Shown: piece after piece, positions 40,965 to 51,080 of the stretch
Position numbering within the stretch: the first letter of the stretch is position 1
Layout of the letters: each line of letters opens with the position of its first letter
Source: Paramagnetospirillum kuznetsovii
Lineage (GTDB): Bacteria; Pseudomonadota; Alphaproteobacteria; Rhodospirillales; Magnetospirillaceae
Reading direction: 5' to 3'
Assembly: GCF_003284725.1 (NCBI RefSeq)
Contig: NZ_PGTO01000002.1
Span: forward strand, 417,179 to 481,178
Length of the DNA: 64,000 nucleotides
Program-made: the position numbers and the translations under genes
The notes under the pieces: generated by a model
Told to the model about the DNA's origin: nothing
Database searches by the model: none
Seen by the model: the letters and a program-made list of their open reading frames with translations, nothing else

Positions 40965-42584
40965 TCAGCTGCGCAGCCCCGGCGCTTCATGCCCGGTACG
41001 GGCCACGTATTCCGTGTAGCTGCCACTGTACTGGTGGATACCGTCCGGCGTCAGTTCCAGCACCCGGTTGGACAGGGCGGCCAGGAAATAGCGGTCGTGC
41101 GACACGAACAGCATGGTCCCCTCGTAATTGGCCAAGGCCGTGATCAGCATCTGCTTGGTATCGAGATCGAGATGGTTGGTCGGTTCGTCGAGAACCAGGA
41201 AATTGGGCGGGTTGAACAGCATGATCGCCATCACCAGGCGGGCCTTTTCGCCGCCGGATAGGACACGGCATTTCTTTTCCACGTCATCGCCGGAAAAGCC
41301 GAAGCAACCCGCCAGGGCGCGCAGCGATCCCTGGTTCGCCTGAGGGAAGGAGTCTTCCAGGGACTCGAACACGGTGCGCTCGCCGTCCAGCAGCTCCATG
41401 GCGTGCTGGGAGAAATAGCCCATCTTGACGCTGGCGCCGACGGTGACGGTGCCGCTGTCCGGTTGGGTCGCTCCCGCCACCAGCTTCAAGAGCGTCGATT
41501 TACCGGCGCCGTTGACCCCCATGACGCACCAGCGCTCCTTGCGGCGGATGGTGAGGTCGAGACCCTGATAGATGGTCCGTCCGCCATAGCCCTTGTCCAC
41601 CTTCTTCAAGACCGCCACATCCTCGCCCGAGCGGGGCGCGGGCGGGAACTCGAAGGTCACGGTCTGGCGCCGCCGAGGCGGCTCGAAGCGCTCGATCTTG
41701 TCCAGCTTCTTGACCCGGCTTTGCACCTGGGCGGCGTGGGAGGCCCGCGCCTTGAAGCGTTCGATGAACTTGATCTCCTTGGCCAGCATGGCCTGCTGCC
41801 GTTCGAACTGGGCCTGCTGCTGCTTTTCGTTCAGCGCCCGCTGGCGCTCATAGAAAGCATAATCGCCGGAATAGGTGTTCAGCGAGCCGTCGTCGATCTC
41901 GATGATCTTGCCGACGATCCGGTTGAGGAACTCGCGGTCGTGGGACGTCATCAGAAGGCCGCCCTCGTAGCCCTTCAGGAAGTCCTCCAGCCAGATCAGG
42001 CTTTCGATGTCCAGATGATTGCTGGGCTCGTCCAGCAGCATGGCGTCGGGCCGCATGAGCAGGATGCGCCCCAGCGCCACCCGCATCTTCCAGCCGCCGG
42101 ACAAAGCCCCCACGTCGGACTCCATCATCTCCTGGCTGAAGCTCAGGCCCGCCAGGACTTCGCGCGCCCGGCCCTCCAATTCGTATCCCCCCAGTTCCTC
42201 GAAGCGGGCCTGCACCTCGCCATAGCGCTCGACGACGGCGTCCATGTCGTCGCGGTCGGGATCACACATGGCCGCTTCCAACGCGGCCAATTCCGCCGCC
42301 ACGCTGCTGACCGGCCCGGCGCCGTCCATCACCTCGGCGACCGCGCTGCGGCCGGACATTTCCCCCACATCCTGATTGAAATAGCCGATGGAAACCTGTT
42401 TCTCGATGGACATCTGGCCCGCGTCCGGAACCTCCTCGCCCGTGATCATGCGAAACAGCGTCGTCTTGCCTGCTCCGTTGGGGCCGACAAGGCCAACCTT
42501 TTCGCCTCGGTTGAGGGCGGCCGAAGAGTCGAGGAACAGTATCCGGTGGCTGTTCTGCTTGCTGATATTTTCGAAACGGATCAT
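40965..42584 (-). CDS. ABC-F family ATPase
   Basis: 539 residues with two ABC domains in one chain and no membrane segment. The first has GPNGAGKT and LSGGWKMRVALGR; the second has GVNGAGKS, LSGGEKARL and LDEPTNHLD. A charged ABC-F linker (KEIKFIERFKARASHAAQVQ) joins them. These proteins act on ribosomes (EttA/Uup/YbiT group). It looks most like the YbiT/Uup type, but the subgroup is not certain. It starts MIRFENISKQN at 42584. The gap before the helicase-linked small gene is convergent. Confidence 0.94.
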   Translation of the reverse strand: MIRFENISKQNSHRILFLDSSAALNRGEKVGLVGPNGAGKTTLFRMITGEEVPDAGQMSIEKQVSIGYFNQDVGEMSGRSAVAEVMDGAGPVSSVAAELAALEAAMCDPDRDDMDAVVERYGEVQARFEELGGYELEGRAREVLAGLSFSQEMMESDVGALSGGWKMRVALGRILLMRPDAMLLDEPSNHLDIESLIWLEDFLKGYEGGLLMTSHDREFLNRIVGKIIEIDDGSLNTYSGDYAFYERQRALNEKQQQAQFERQQAMLAKEIKFIERFKARASHAAQVQSRVKKLDKIERFEPPRRRQTVTFEFPPAPRSGEDVAVLKKVDKGYGGRTIYQGLDLTIRRKERWCVMGVNGAGKSTLLKLVAGATQPDSGTVTVGASVKMGYFSQHAMELLDGERTVFESLEDSFPQANQGSLRALAGCFGFSGDDVEKKCRVLSGGEKARLVMAIMLFNPPNFLVLDEPTNHLDLDTKQMLITALANYEGTMLFVSHDRYFLAALSNRVLELTPDGIHQYSGSYTEYVARTGHEAPGLRS

Positions 42585-42653
42585 GTGCGGCTGGGTTCCT
42601 GTGGCGGGGGCGCCCCCTTATGCCACAGGAAGCGGGGCGCGACAGAGTCCTGA

Positions 42654-42791
42654 TCGACGCCCGCGCGTGAGCGCATCGTGGTCTGCGTCGACGAGCACGT
42701 GGATTCGGGACGCCTGGCGCCGGTCGCCAAACGCGCTGCCGACCGGCGCGGCGCGGCCTGGGCGGCGGTGACCGTGCAGACCCCATTGTGA
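42654..42791 (+). pseudogene. Fragment resembling the C-terminal part of a KdpD Usp domain
   Basis: An open frame with an upstream in-frame stop at 42651 and no evident start reads ERIVVCVDEHVDSGRLAPVA, KRAADRRGAAWAAVTVQTPL, then stops. This matches the Usp segment of KdpD potassium-sensor kinases (pattern ERILVCV...AxRLAxxLxAPWxAVxVETP). No other kdp sequence surrounds it. It lies between an ABC-F gene and a frameshifted methyltransferase. I read it as a gene relic. The match is from family memory and needs a search. Confidence 0.5.
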
Positions 42792-42800
42792 ACGGGGGGA

Positions 42801-43875
42801 TTACCCTTTCGGGGGGCTGCCCGTGATCCGGCCATGAAAATCATCCCGCCGATCATTCGGTACGGCCAGCACGTTCAGTTGAGATGGGAGATGAAACCGC
42901 TGCTCGGGCAGAAAGGGCAGCAGAACGAGGGTGGCGCGTCCATCCTTGACGGTTGGCAGGTTTTGAACGACGAAGCTGGGCTCTCCCGCCTCCCATCCCG
43001 CAAGGTAGAAGCCATAGCCACGGTCGGAAAACCAGTGGAACGGATCCAGCGTCAATCCAGGGCGGTCGCGGTGGAGCCAATTCTCAAACACCACGTAGGG
43101 CCGCGCCCTCTCTATGGTGGCGGTGGCTCCATGCAAGACCTCAAGCTCATGATCCTCGGCATCGATCTTGATCACATCCGGTGACGGCAGGTCCAGGGAG
43201 TCCAGGGTCGCTAGGCGAATGGTAACGCCATTTGCTTCCCCAATGCGGGCCAGACCGCTCTGGATACTATCGGAAAATGCCATGGTGCTGCTGCCGATGC
43301 TGTCAGCCAGTGCCAGTTCATGACACGCGAATCATGGATTCCAGTCCGGCCCCACGGACACCGCCGATCAGATCGGAGAAGGTGCTGGGAAAGGGCTCAA
43401 AGGCGTGGATTTTTCCCTTGAAGCCTGGACGGCTGGCGACAAGCAGGGAATACCATCCCCAATTGGCGCCGATATCTACGAAACAATCGTCGTCGCCGAC
43501 CAATAAATCCAGCAAGGCCGACGTCTCTGCCTCATACAGTGGCTGACTTTGCGGCTGGTAGAGCGCCCCAAACTGGGTGTTCCGAGCGTTGAACCCGATC
43601 CGGCGCGGACCATCGGGCAGAGCCAGACTGAAATGTCCGGTTGCCGTCGCGCCCAACCCCATCAGCAGCCGAAACAATCGCTTGGCGGGCTTGCCGATGA
43701 AGCGCTTGGACAGGCGACGACGCGGCCGGAATGCGGCGCTGTGAAGGCGAGACAGCCAAGGAAGCATTTCAATCCGGAAGGGATTGCGCAGCGACACTTC
43801 ACGGCGAAGAACTTCGGATGAGGCCAATTTGAAAGATCCTGCCATGTCAGGTTCCCGGCCCGATGCATGGGGCAC
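42801..43875 (-). pseudogene. FkbM-type methyltransferase, frameshifted
   Basis: Two adjacent reading frames make one FkbM protein. The 5' part (43875 down to 43318) has the SAM site CFVDIGANWGWYSLLVA and HAFEPFPSTFSDL. It stops just after GLESMIRV. The 3' part (to 42801) continues in another frame as HELALADSIGSSTMAF, then SPDVIKIDAEDHELEVLHG and YVVFENW, the family C-terminal half. Removing one base near 43318-43322 would restore the frame. It is either a genuine pseudogene or a base error. Such enzymes methylate sugars in surface polysaccharides. Confidence 0.82.
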
Positions 43876-44113
43876 ACCTCTATCAGGCTATGTTGCCTGT
43901 GCCAATCTCTCTATTTCTTCGTTGACGGTTGGTGACCCGAAGGGATGGCTTTCAGATTGGTCGGCCTTCATGCCGCCGACCACATCGTCCTCTCGCAGCG
44001 AAGCGGAAGGTCAAGCCCATGAGTTACGATCGGTTGCCGATTGGAGATGCGGCGCGTATCTTGACCCGATGAGGGGGCGACCCTTCACCGCGACGACCGG
44101 TGCTGCGGGGGCC

Positions 44114-46534
44114 ATGAGGCAAGGACACGCGACCGACGGGACATTTTTATTCGGCGGCACCCTTTGGCGCCGTCGGTGGGTTCTTGCGCTTATTCTGGCG
44201 GTTGCGACGGTTGTCGCCTTGCCCGCCTGGGCACGGCAGCGCACATCGATCACGGTGGTCCTGGACGACAACTACCCCCCCTATATCTTCCGCGGCAGCG
44301 ATGGCGCGGTACAAGGAATCCTGAAGGATAGATGGGAGGCATGGGGTAGAAAGACCGGTATTCGGGTCCAGCTTCTCGCCATGGATTGGGCCCGCGCCCA
44401 GGCGGTCATGAACGCGGGCGAGGCCGATGTCATCGACACCTTGTTCGAGACGCCGGAACGCCTGAAGCTCTACGACTATTCCAAGCCCTATGCCACCATC
44501 GACGTTCCCATCTTTTTCCACTCCAGCATTTCGGGCATCACCGGCGCCGAGACCCTGCGCGGCTTCACCGTCGGCGTGAAGGACGGCGACGCCTGCATCG
44601 ACTGGCTGGACAGCCGAGGCATCAAGAGCCTTCGCCGCTATCCAAGCTACGAGTCCATGATTGACGCCGCAGGCAAGCATGAACTGCGAATCTTGTGCAT
44701 CGATCAGCCGCCAGCCAGCTATTTTCTCTATAAGATGGGGTTGGAGTCGCAGTTTCGCAGCAGCGCCCCGCTTTATTCGGGTCAGTTTCACTGGGCGGTT
44801 CGCAAGGGCGATGCCGAACTGTATCGGCTGATCGCCAAGGGTTTCGCGGCAATTCCGGAGGAAGACGTCGAGGCCATCCAGACCAAGTGGATGGGCTCGG
44901 CCCTGACCCGGCCAGATTCTCGCTACGTGGAGGCCATCACCCTGGCGCTTGAGGTGGCCGCTTTGGGGGCGCTGGTGTTGGCGGCCTGGGCTTGGCTGCT
45001 GCGCCGTCAGGTGGCATCGCGCACCCGTCAGCTGGAAATGGCGGTCGATGCCCTGAAGAGCAGCGAGCGGCATTATCGCGAACTGGTCAGCCTGACGCCG
45101 GTGGGCGTGTTCGAGACCGATGCCGCCGGGCATTGCATCTTCGTCAATGACCGATGGAGCAAGATCTCGGGGATCTCCGCCGAGCGCGCCCTAGGCGATG
45201 GCTGGGCCGACGGGCTGCATCCCGATGATCGCGCCAGGATCTTCGCCGAATGGGCCACCGCCGCTCGCGACAGGGTGATGTTCCAGTCCGAATACCGCTT
45301 CGTGGCCGCTGGCAGGCGCGAGACCTGGGTGCTTGGGCAGGCCCGCGCCAAGCAAGACCCCACCGGACTGATCGTCGGCTATATCGGCACCATCACCGAT
45401 ATCTCGGCGGCCAAGGCGGCCGAAGCCGCCCTTGCCGCCAGCGAAGCCCGCTTCCGGACCATTTTCGACAATATCAATGACGCCATCTTCATCCATGATC
45501 TCGACAGCGGCGCCATTCTGGCGGTGAACCAGCGCATGCTGGAAATGTACGGTTACCGCGATGAAGCCGTGGTGATTCACCTCAATGTCGGCGAACTCAG
45601 CGACGGCGCGCCTCCCTATGACGATGCCGCCGCCCGCTATTGGATCGGCAAGGCCGCCGCGGGCGAGCCGCAGATGTTCGAATGGCGGGCCAAGACCAGC
45701 GACGGACGTCTGTTCTGGGTCGAGGTGAATATGCGCCGTTCGCGCATCGGCGGCGACAACGACCGGCTGCTGGTGGTGGTGCGCGATATCTCCGAACGCA
45801 AGCAGGTCGAACAGGCGCTCACCGAGCGGACCGAGGCGTTGGAGCGTTCCAATGCCGATCTGGAACAGTTCGCCTATGTGGCAAGCCACGACCTGCGCGA
45901 GCCCTTGCGCATGGTCAGCAGTTACATGGCCCTGGTGGAGCGCCGCTATGGCGACCGTCTGGACAAGGACGGCCACGAATTCATTTCCTTCGCCAAGGAA
46001 GGCGCGGTCCGCATGGACCGGCTGGTGCAGGACTTGCTGGAATTCTCCCGCGTCGGGCGGATCAAAGACCCTCCGGTCGAGACCTCCCTTGATCTGGTGT
46101 TGGCCAATGTGCTGCGCGTGCTGCGGGCCGTGATCGCGGACGCGGACGCCGAAGTCAGATGTCCCATGCCCCTGCCCAAGGTGGTCTGCTGCGCCAACGA
46201 GATTTTCCTGCTGTTCCAGAATATGATCAGCAATGCGGTGAAATTCCGGGCCCATGGCAGGCCATCGGTGGTGACCATTTCCGCCGAGCAAGACGGTGGT
46301 CTGTGGCGTTTCGCCATCAGCGATAACGGCATCGGTATCGAGCAGATTTATTTCGACCGGATCTTCAAGATATTCCATCGACTGCATACCCGAGAGCATT
46401 ACGACGGCACCGGCATCGGACTGTCCATCTGCAAGAAAATCGTCGAACGCCATGGCGGTCGAATTTGGGTGGACTCGGTTCACGGCGAGGGAACCACATT
46501 CTTCTTCACTTTGGGGGCCACGACCGAATCATGA
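44114..46534 (+). CDS. Sensor histidine kinase with periplasmic solute-binding domain and PAS domains
   Basis: About 806 residues from ATG 44114 (ATG 44069 is also possible). A signal/anchor helix (WVLALILAVATVVALPAWA) leads into an SBP_bac_3-like periplasmic domain (ITVVLDDNYPPYIFRG, then LFETPERLKLYDYSKPY). A membrane helix (LEVAALGALVLAAWAWLL), two PAS domains, HisKA (FAYVASHDLREPLRMV) and HATPase_c (ISDNGIGIE, GTGIGLSICKKI) follow. It is a one-protein version of the split binding-protein/kinase pair at 35823-38521. The stop overlaps the TPR-glycosyltransferase start. Confidence 0.9.
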   Translation: MRQGHATDGTFLFGGTLWRRRWVLALILAVATVVALPAWARQRTSITVVLDDNYPPYIFRGSDGAVQGILKDRWEAWGRKTGIRVQLLAMDWARAQAVMNAGEADVIDTLFETPERLKLYDYSKPYATIDVPIFFHSSISGITGAETLRGFTVGVKDGDACIDWLDSRGIKSLRRYPSYESMIDAAGKHELRILCIDQPPASYFLYKMGLESQFRSSAPLYSGQFHWAVRKGDAELYRLIAKGFAAIPEEDVEAIQTKWMGSALTRPDSRYVEAITLALEVAALGALVLAAWAWLLRRQVASRTRQLEMAVDALKSSERHYRELVSLTPVGVFETDAAGHCIFVNDRWSKISGISAERALGDGWADGLHPDDRARIFAEWATAARDRVMFQSEYRFVAAGRRETWVLGQARAKQDPTGLIVGYIGTITDISAAKAAEAALAASEARFRTIFDNINDAIFIHDLDSGAILAVNQRMLEMYGYRDEAVVIHLNVGELSDGAPPYDDAAARYWIGKAAAGEPQMFEWRAKTSDGRLFWVEVNMRRSRIGGDNDRLLVVVRDISERKQVEQALTERTEALERSNADLEQFAYVASHDLREPLRMVSSYMALVERRYGDRLDKDGHEFISFAKEGAVRMDRLVQDLLEFSRVGRIKDPPVETSLDLVLANVLRVLRAVIADADAEVRCPMPLPKVVCCANEIFLLFQNMISNAVKFRAHGRPSVVTISAEQDGGLWRFAISDNGIGIEQIYFDRIFKIFHRLHTREHYDGTGIGLSICKKIVERHGGRIWVDSVHGEGTTFFFTLGATTES

Positions 46535-47886
46535 GCAATGGGGATATCCAGGCCGAGGCGGAGCGCTGCTTCAAGGTGGGCGCCCAAGCATGGCAGGCGG
46601 GGCGGATGGATCTGGCCGAACAAGCCTTCGCCCGCGCCGTGCAATTGGTTCCCGGCTGGGCCGCGGCCCACGCCAATCTGGGCGCCATCTTGCGCAGGCA
46701 GGGCAAATCGGAGGCGGCGGTGACCTGCTATCGGCGCGCCTTGACGCTTGACGCCGATCATGCCGCGACCTTGTCCAATCTCGGCAATGCGCTGCGCGAC
46801 CTGGGCCGGTTCGCCGAGGCGGAGACCGCCTTGATCCGCGCGGTGAAGCTGGACCCTAAATCCATCGGCTATCAATACAACCTCGCGCTGGTGCTGCGCG
46901 ATCTGCGCCGCCATGACGAGGCCGAGGCCTTGCTGGAAAAGATCGCCGCCTCGGACCCCGACAACGCCGAATTCCAATGGGATCTGGCGTTGTCGCGGCT
47001 ATACCGTGGCGACTATGCCAAGGGATTTGCAGGCTATGAGGCAAGGTTGCGCCTTGCTCGGAATCCGCCCCGCCATATTGCCGGGCCGCGCTGGGACGGC
47101 GGCGAGGTGGCGGGCAAGACGGTGCTGTTGACCAGCGAACAGGGATTCGGCGACGCCCTGCAGTTCGCCCGCTATGTTCCCTTGCTGGCGGAGCGCGGTG
47201 CGTCCATCGTACTGGAATGCATGCCAGAACTGGCGGAACTGTTCGCCGGTCTGGCCGGGGTCAAGGCGCTGATCGCCAAGGGGGCGCCGCCGCCTGCCTA
47301 TGATCTGTGGGCCCCCATGACCAGCCTGCCCCATCTGATGGGCACCACCTTCAAGACCATTCCCGCCCGGATGCCGTATCTGAAGGCGCCGCCCAGGCCC
47401 AATTTGATGATTCCCCGCCCGGAAAGCTCACGCCTGATGGTGGGGTTGGTCTGGGCCGGCAAGACGACGCCGCGTGACCGGTCGTGGCCACTGGAAGAAC
47501 TGCTGCCGTTGTTGGAAAACCCCTTGGTAACATTTTGCAGTCTCCAGATGGGGCCGAGGACCGCCGATCTCACCCGTCTGGGCGTGGACCGATTGGTGGT
47601 GGACGGCGCCCCCGCCCTGACCAGTTTCGCCGATACCGCCGCGGTGATGGAACGCCTGGACCTGATCATCACCATCGACACCTCCACCGGTCACCTCGCC
47701 GGGGCTTTGGGGCGGCCGGTCTGGGTGCTGCTGCGCCATGTCTCGGACTGGCGCTGGCAGGACGAGCCGCTGACCTCGCCGTGGTATCCCACCATGCGTC
47801 TGTTCCGCCAGCCCACTCCCGACGATTTCAAGACACCAGTGGCGGCCATGGCGAAGGCTCTTGCCGATCTGTTGGGCCACACCTGA
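46531..47886 (+). CDS. TPR-containing glycosyltransferase (GT9-like)
   Basis: 451 residues. Four or so TPR units (about 5-165), with AAAHANLGAILRRQGKSEAA and ATLSNLGNALRDLGRFAEAE, lead into a C-terminal domain resembling ADP-heptose:LPS heptosyltransferases (LLTSEQGFGDALQFARYVPL, then VGLVWAGKTTPRDRSWPL and LIITIDTSTGHLAGALGRPV). Such proteins glycosylate proteins or surface polysaccharides. Its ATG overlaps the kinase stop by four bases. The frameshifted FkbM gene nearby fits the same surface-polysaccharide theme. Confidence 0.86.
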   Translation: MSNGDIQAEAERCFKVGAQAWQAGRMDLAEQAFARAVQLVPGWAAAHANLGAILRRQGKSEAAVTCYRRALTLDADHAATLSNLGNALRDLGRFAEAETALIRAVKLDPKSIGYQYNLALVLRDLRRHDEAEALLEKIAASDPDNAEFQWDLALSRLYRGDYAKGFAGYEARLRLARNPPRHIAGPRWDGGEVAGKTVLLTSEQGFGDALQFARYVPLLAERGASIVLECMPELAELFAGLAGVKALIAKGAPPPAYDLWAPMTSLPHLMGTTFKTIPARMPYLKAPPRPNLMIPRPESSRLMVGLVWAGKTTPRDRSWPLEELLPLLENPLVTFCSLQMGPRTADLTRLGVDRLVVDGAPALTSFADTAAVMERLDLIITIDTSTGHLAGALGRPVWVLLRHVSDWRWQDEPLTSPWYPTMRLFRQPTPDDFKTPVAAMAKALADLLGHT

Positions 47887-47922
47887 CATTCGGATGGCTT
47901 CTGCCCGGCACGCGATGCGGTT

Positions 47923-48936
47923 ATGGTTTCGCGTCCGGACAAGGGAGGGTGGACTTTGGCGCGTCGATTGGGTCTGTGGTGGCGGTTTGTGGCCGTGGTG
48001 CTGGTCGGCTTGGCGCCTGGCCTGGCTTCAGGGCGTGAACTCAGCGTCGCCGACACCCATGTGGAAGACTATCCCACCGTTCAAGCCCTCAAGCTCATGG
48101 GCAAACTGCTGGCCGATCGTTCGCAGGGGCGATTGACCCTGAAGGTCTATCACTCCCGCCAGTTGGGCGAGGAAAAGGAAACCATCCGCCAAGCCCAGAT
48201 GGGGGCGGTGGATCTGGTCCGGGTCAATCTGGCGCCGTTCAACGAACTGGTCCCGGAAACGGTGGTCCCGTCCTTGCCCTTCTTGTTCCGCTCGGTCCAG
48301 CACATGCACAAGGTGATGGACGGTCCGCTGGGCGCCGAAATCCTGAAGGCCTTTGAAAGGCATGGTCTGGTGGGATTGGCCTATTACGATTCCGGGGCGC
48401 GGTCGTTCTACACCGCCAAGAAGATGATACAGCAGCCGGCCGACTTGGCGGGCTTGCGCATTCGAGTACAGCAATCACCGCTGTTCATGGCCATGGTGGA
48501 GGCGCTGGGCGCCATCCCGGTGCCGCTGGCTTACGGACAGGTGCAGGTGGGCCTGAGCACCGGCGTGGTGGACGGGGCCGAGAACAACATTCCTTCCTAT
48601 CAGGAAGCCGGTCATTTCCGGACGGCCGGGTATTACGGCCTGACCGAGCACACCATGGCGCCCGAGGTGCTGGCCATGTCCAAGAAGGTGTGGGACGGCC
48701 TGTCGCCCGAGGATCAGATCATGATCCGCAAGGCGGCGCAGGATTCGGTGCCCATGATGCGGCGCTGGTGGCAAGAGCGGGAGGAAAGCAGCCGGACCAT
48801 GGTCGTTCGTGGCGGCGCCATGGTGGAAGAGGTGGACAAGAAGCCGTTCGCGCTGCTGATGCGGCCCCTCTACGACCGCTTCGCCGCCGACCCGGACCTG
48901 AAGGATCTTGTCCGCCGCGTGCAGGCGGTCGAGTAG
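47923..48936 (+). CDS. TRAP transporter periplasmic binding protein (DctP family), orphan
   Basis: About 337 residues with a signal peptide (FVAVVLVGLAPGLASG). It has the DctP core: ALKLMGKLLADRSQGRLTL, HSRQLGEEKETIRQAQMGAV, LRIRVQQSPLFMAMVEALGA and VGLSTGVVDGAENNIPSYQ. The ATG at 47923 has no ribosome-binding site; TTG 47956 follows AGGGAGGG and may be the real start. No DctQ or DctM membrane gene is present in the window, so its permease is encoded elsewhere or it has become a sensor component. Confidence 0.9.
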   Translation: MVSRPDKGGWTLARRLGLWWRFVAVVLVGLAPGLASGRELSVADTHVEDYPTVQALKLMGKLLADRSQGRLTLKVYHSRQLGEEKETIRQAQMGAVDLVRVNLAPFNELVPETVVPSLPFLFRSVQHMHKVMDGPLGAEILKAFERHGLVGLAYYDSGARSFYTAKKMIQQPADLAGLRIRVQQSPLFMAMVEALGAIPVPLAYGQVQVGLSTGVVDGAENNIPSYQEAGHFRTAGYYGLTEHTMAPEVLAMSKKVWDGLSPEDQIMIRKAAQDSVPMMRRWWQEREESSRTMVVRGGAMVEEVDKKPFALLMRPLYDRFAADPDLKDLVRRVQAVE

Positions 48937-49011
48937 TCGCCCAGTTGACTCCCCCGCCGCCGGGAGTATGTTCATCTCCCCCGTTTTCGACCGCATGAGC
49001 AGGATTCCCAC

Positions 49012-49854
49012 ATGAGCTTCGCCGCCCTTGAAAAGACCATCGACGCCGCCTGGGAGGCCCGCGACGGCGTCAATCTCCAGACCAAGGGCGAAATCCGCGA
49101 CGCGGTGGAAGCCGCCCTGGAGGCGCTGGACGGTGGACGCTTGCGCGTCGCCCAGAAGACCGACGGCAAATGGGTGGTCAATCAGTGGCTGAAGAAGGCG
49201 GTGCTTTTGTCCTTCCGCCTCAACGACATGGCGGTGATGACCGGCGGCGCCAACGGCTCGGCCTGGTTCGACAAGGTGCCCATGAAGTTCGAGGGCTGGG
49301 ACGACGCCCGCTTCCGCGCCGCCGGCTTCCGGGCGCTGCCCGGCTGCGTGGTGCGCCGCTCGGCCTATATCGCGCCGGGCGCGGTGCTGCTGCCCAGCTT
49401 CGTCAATCTGGGCGCCTATGTGGATTCCGGCACCATGGTCGATACCTGGGCCACCGTGGGCTCCTGCGCCCAGATCGGCAAGAACGTGCATATTTCCGGC
49501 GGCGCCGGGATCGGCGGCGTGCTGGAGCCCTTGCAGGCCGGTCCAGTGATCATCGAGGACAATTGCTTCATCGGTGCCCGGGCCGAGGTGGCCGAAGGCG
49601 TGCTGGTGGAAACCGGCGCCGTGCTCTCCATGGGCGTCTATATCGGGGCCTCCACCAAGATCGTCGACCGCGAGACCGGCGAGATCTTCATGGGCCGGGT
49701 TCCCGCCTATTCGGTGGTGGTGTCGGGCACCATGCCGGGCAAGCCTTTCCCCGATGGAACCCCCGGACCGGGCCTGTATTGCGCCGTCATCGTCAAGAAG
49801 GTGGACGAGCGTACCCGCTCCAAGGTCTCCATCAACGAGCTGCTGCGCGACTAG
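49012..49854 (+). CDS. dapD: Tetrahydrodipicolinate N-succinyltransferase
   Basis: 280 residues, full length. It transfers succinyl from succinyl-CoA to tetrahydrodipicolinate in lysine/diaminopimelate synthesis. The left-handed beta-helix hexapeptide repeats are clear in [40 protein letters not shown] and [19 protein letters not shown]. It is followed on the same strand, after a REP-like element, by dapE, the enzyme acting two steps later. Confidence 0.97.
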   Translation: MSFAALEKTIDAAWEARDGVNLQTKGEIRDAVEAALEALDGGRLRVAQKTDGKWVVNQWLKKAVLLSFRLNDMAVMTGGANGSAWFDKVPMKFEGWDDARFRAAGFRALPGCVVRRSAYIAPGAVLLPSFVNLGAYVDSGTMVDTWATVGSCAQIGKNVHISGGAGIGGVLEPLQAGPVIIEDNCFIGARAEVAEGVLVETGAVLSMGVYIGASTKIVDRETGEIFMGRVPAYSVVVSGTMPGKPFPDGTPGPGLYCAVIVKKVDERTRSKVSINELLRD

Positions 49855-49864
49855 TCTTTGATGT

Positions 49865-49934
49865 CGTCATTCCCGCGAAAGCGGGAATCCATGCGCCCAC
49901 CCCACCATGGACCCCCGCCTTCGCGGGAATGACG
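49865..49934. repeat. Paired REP-like hairpins
   Basis: CGTCATTCCCGC-GAAA-GCGGGAATCCATG is followed after about ten bases by CCATGGACCCCCGCCTTCGC, GGGAATGACG. This is the compact form of the element at 13845-13947. It lies between dapD and dapE, 18 bases before the dapE ATG, so it would be inside the dap transcript. Confidence 0.82.
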
Positions 49935-49952
49935 ATAAGAAATAGAGGACCA

Positions 49953-51080
49953 ATGAACCTTACGACCCCTTTAGACTTGGCCCAATCCCTGATCCGCTGT
50001 GCCAGCGTCACCCCCGAGGATGCCGGGGCGCTGGATGTGCTGGCCGAGGCCTTGGGGCGGCTGGGGTTCGTCTGCCATGATATCCGCTTCGATACGGGCG
50101 GGCCGGAAATCCGCAATCTCTATGCTCGCCTGGGCGATCGGGGGCCGAATTTCTGCTTCGCCGGTCACACCGACGTGGTGCCGCCCGGCAAGGGCTGGAC
50201 CGTCGAACCATTCGGCGGCGCGGTGATCGGCGACAAGCTGTTCGGACGCGGCGCCGCCGACATGAAGGGCGCTATCGCCTGCTTCGTCGCCGCCGTGGCC
50301 CGCCGTCTGGACGAGGGCAAGCCGCAAGGCTCCATCTCGCTGCTGATCACCGGCGACGAGGAAGGCCCGGCGGTGGACGGAACCGTGAAGGTTCTGGAAT
50401 GGCTGAAGGCCAGGGGCGAGACCATCGATTCCTGCGTGGTCGGCGAGCCCACCAATCCCCGCCGCCTGGGCGAGATGATGAAGATCGGACGGCGCGGCAG
50501 CCTCAACTGCCGCCTGACCGTATTCGGAACCCAGGGCCATTCCGCCTATCCCCATCTGGCCGACAATCCCATTCCGCGCCTGCTCGACATCCTGTCACGG
50601 CTGACCGCTTCGCCGCTGGACGAGGGCAACGATCACTTCCAGGCCACCACCCTGGCCCTGACCACGGTGGATGTGGGCAATCCGGCCACCAATGTGATTC
50701 CGGCCGAGGCCCGTGCCGGGTTCAACATCCGCTTCAACGACATGCATTCCGGGGCAGCCCTGGAAGGCTGGATCAGGCAGGTGGTTGCCGATGCGGGCGG
50801 CGAGGTGGAGATAAAGGTCGAGGTGTCGGGCGAGTCGTTCCTGACCCCGCCGGGGGCGTTGTCGCAGCGGTTGGCCGACGCCATCACGGCGGTAACCGGC
50901 CTTACTCCCGAACTGTCCACCACCGGCGGCACCTCCGATGCCCGCTTCATCAAGAACCACTGCCCGGTGGTGGAATTCGGGCTGGTCGGGCAAAGCATGC
51001 ACAAATCCGACGAGCACGTGGCCGTCGCCGATCTCGAAGCCCTGACCCAAATCTATCATCGCCTGCTGGCGTCGGCATGA
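49953..51080 (+). CDS. dapE: Succinyl-diaminopimelate desuccinylase
   Basis: 375 residues, M20 zinc peptidase family. It hydrolyses N-succinyl-L,L-diaminopimelate. The metal ligands are in [21 protein letters not shown] and [12 protein letters not shown], and a late His is in [10 protein letters not shown]. The dimerisation domain has [13 protein letters not shown]. The start follows AGAGGACC. Its stop overlaps the next gene's ATG by four bases. Confidence 0.96.
   Translation: MNLTTPLDLAQSLIRCASVTPEDAGALDVLAEALGRLGFVCHDIRFDTGGPEIRNLYARLGDRGPNFCFAGHTDVVPPGKGWTVEPFGGAVIGDKLFGRGAADMKGAIACFVAAVARRLDEGKPQGSISLLITGDEEGPAVDGTVKVLEWLKARGETIDSCVVGEPTNPRRLGEMMKIGRRGSLNCRLTVFGTQGHSAYPHLADNPIPRLLDILSRLTASPLDEGNDHFQATTLALTTVDVGNPATNVIPAEARAGFNIRFNDMHSGAALEGWIRQVVADAGGEVEIKVEVSGESFLTPPGALSQRLADAITAVTGLTPELSTTGGTSDARFIKNHCPVVEFGLVGQSMHKSDEHVAVADLEALTQIYHRLLASA

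Noticed and set aside
42581..42856. Minus-strand frame antisense to the kdpD-like relic
   Set aside because: It has low-complexity Ser/Arg/Ala composition and no ribosome-binding site. The plus-strand Usp-like reading is better.
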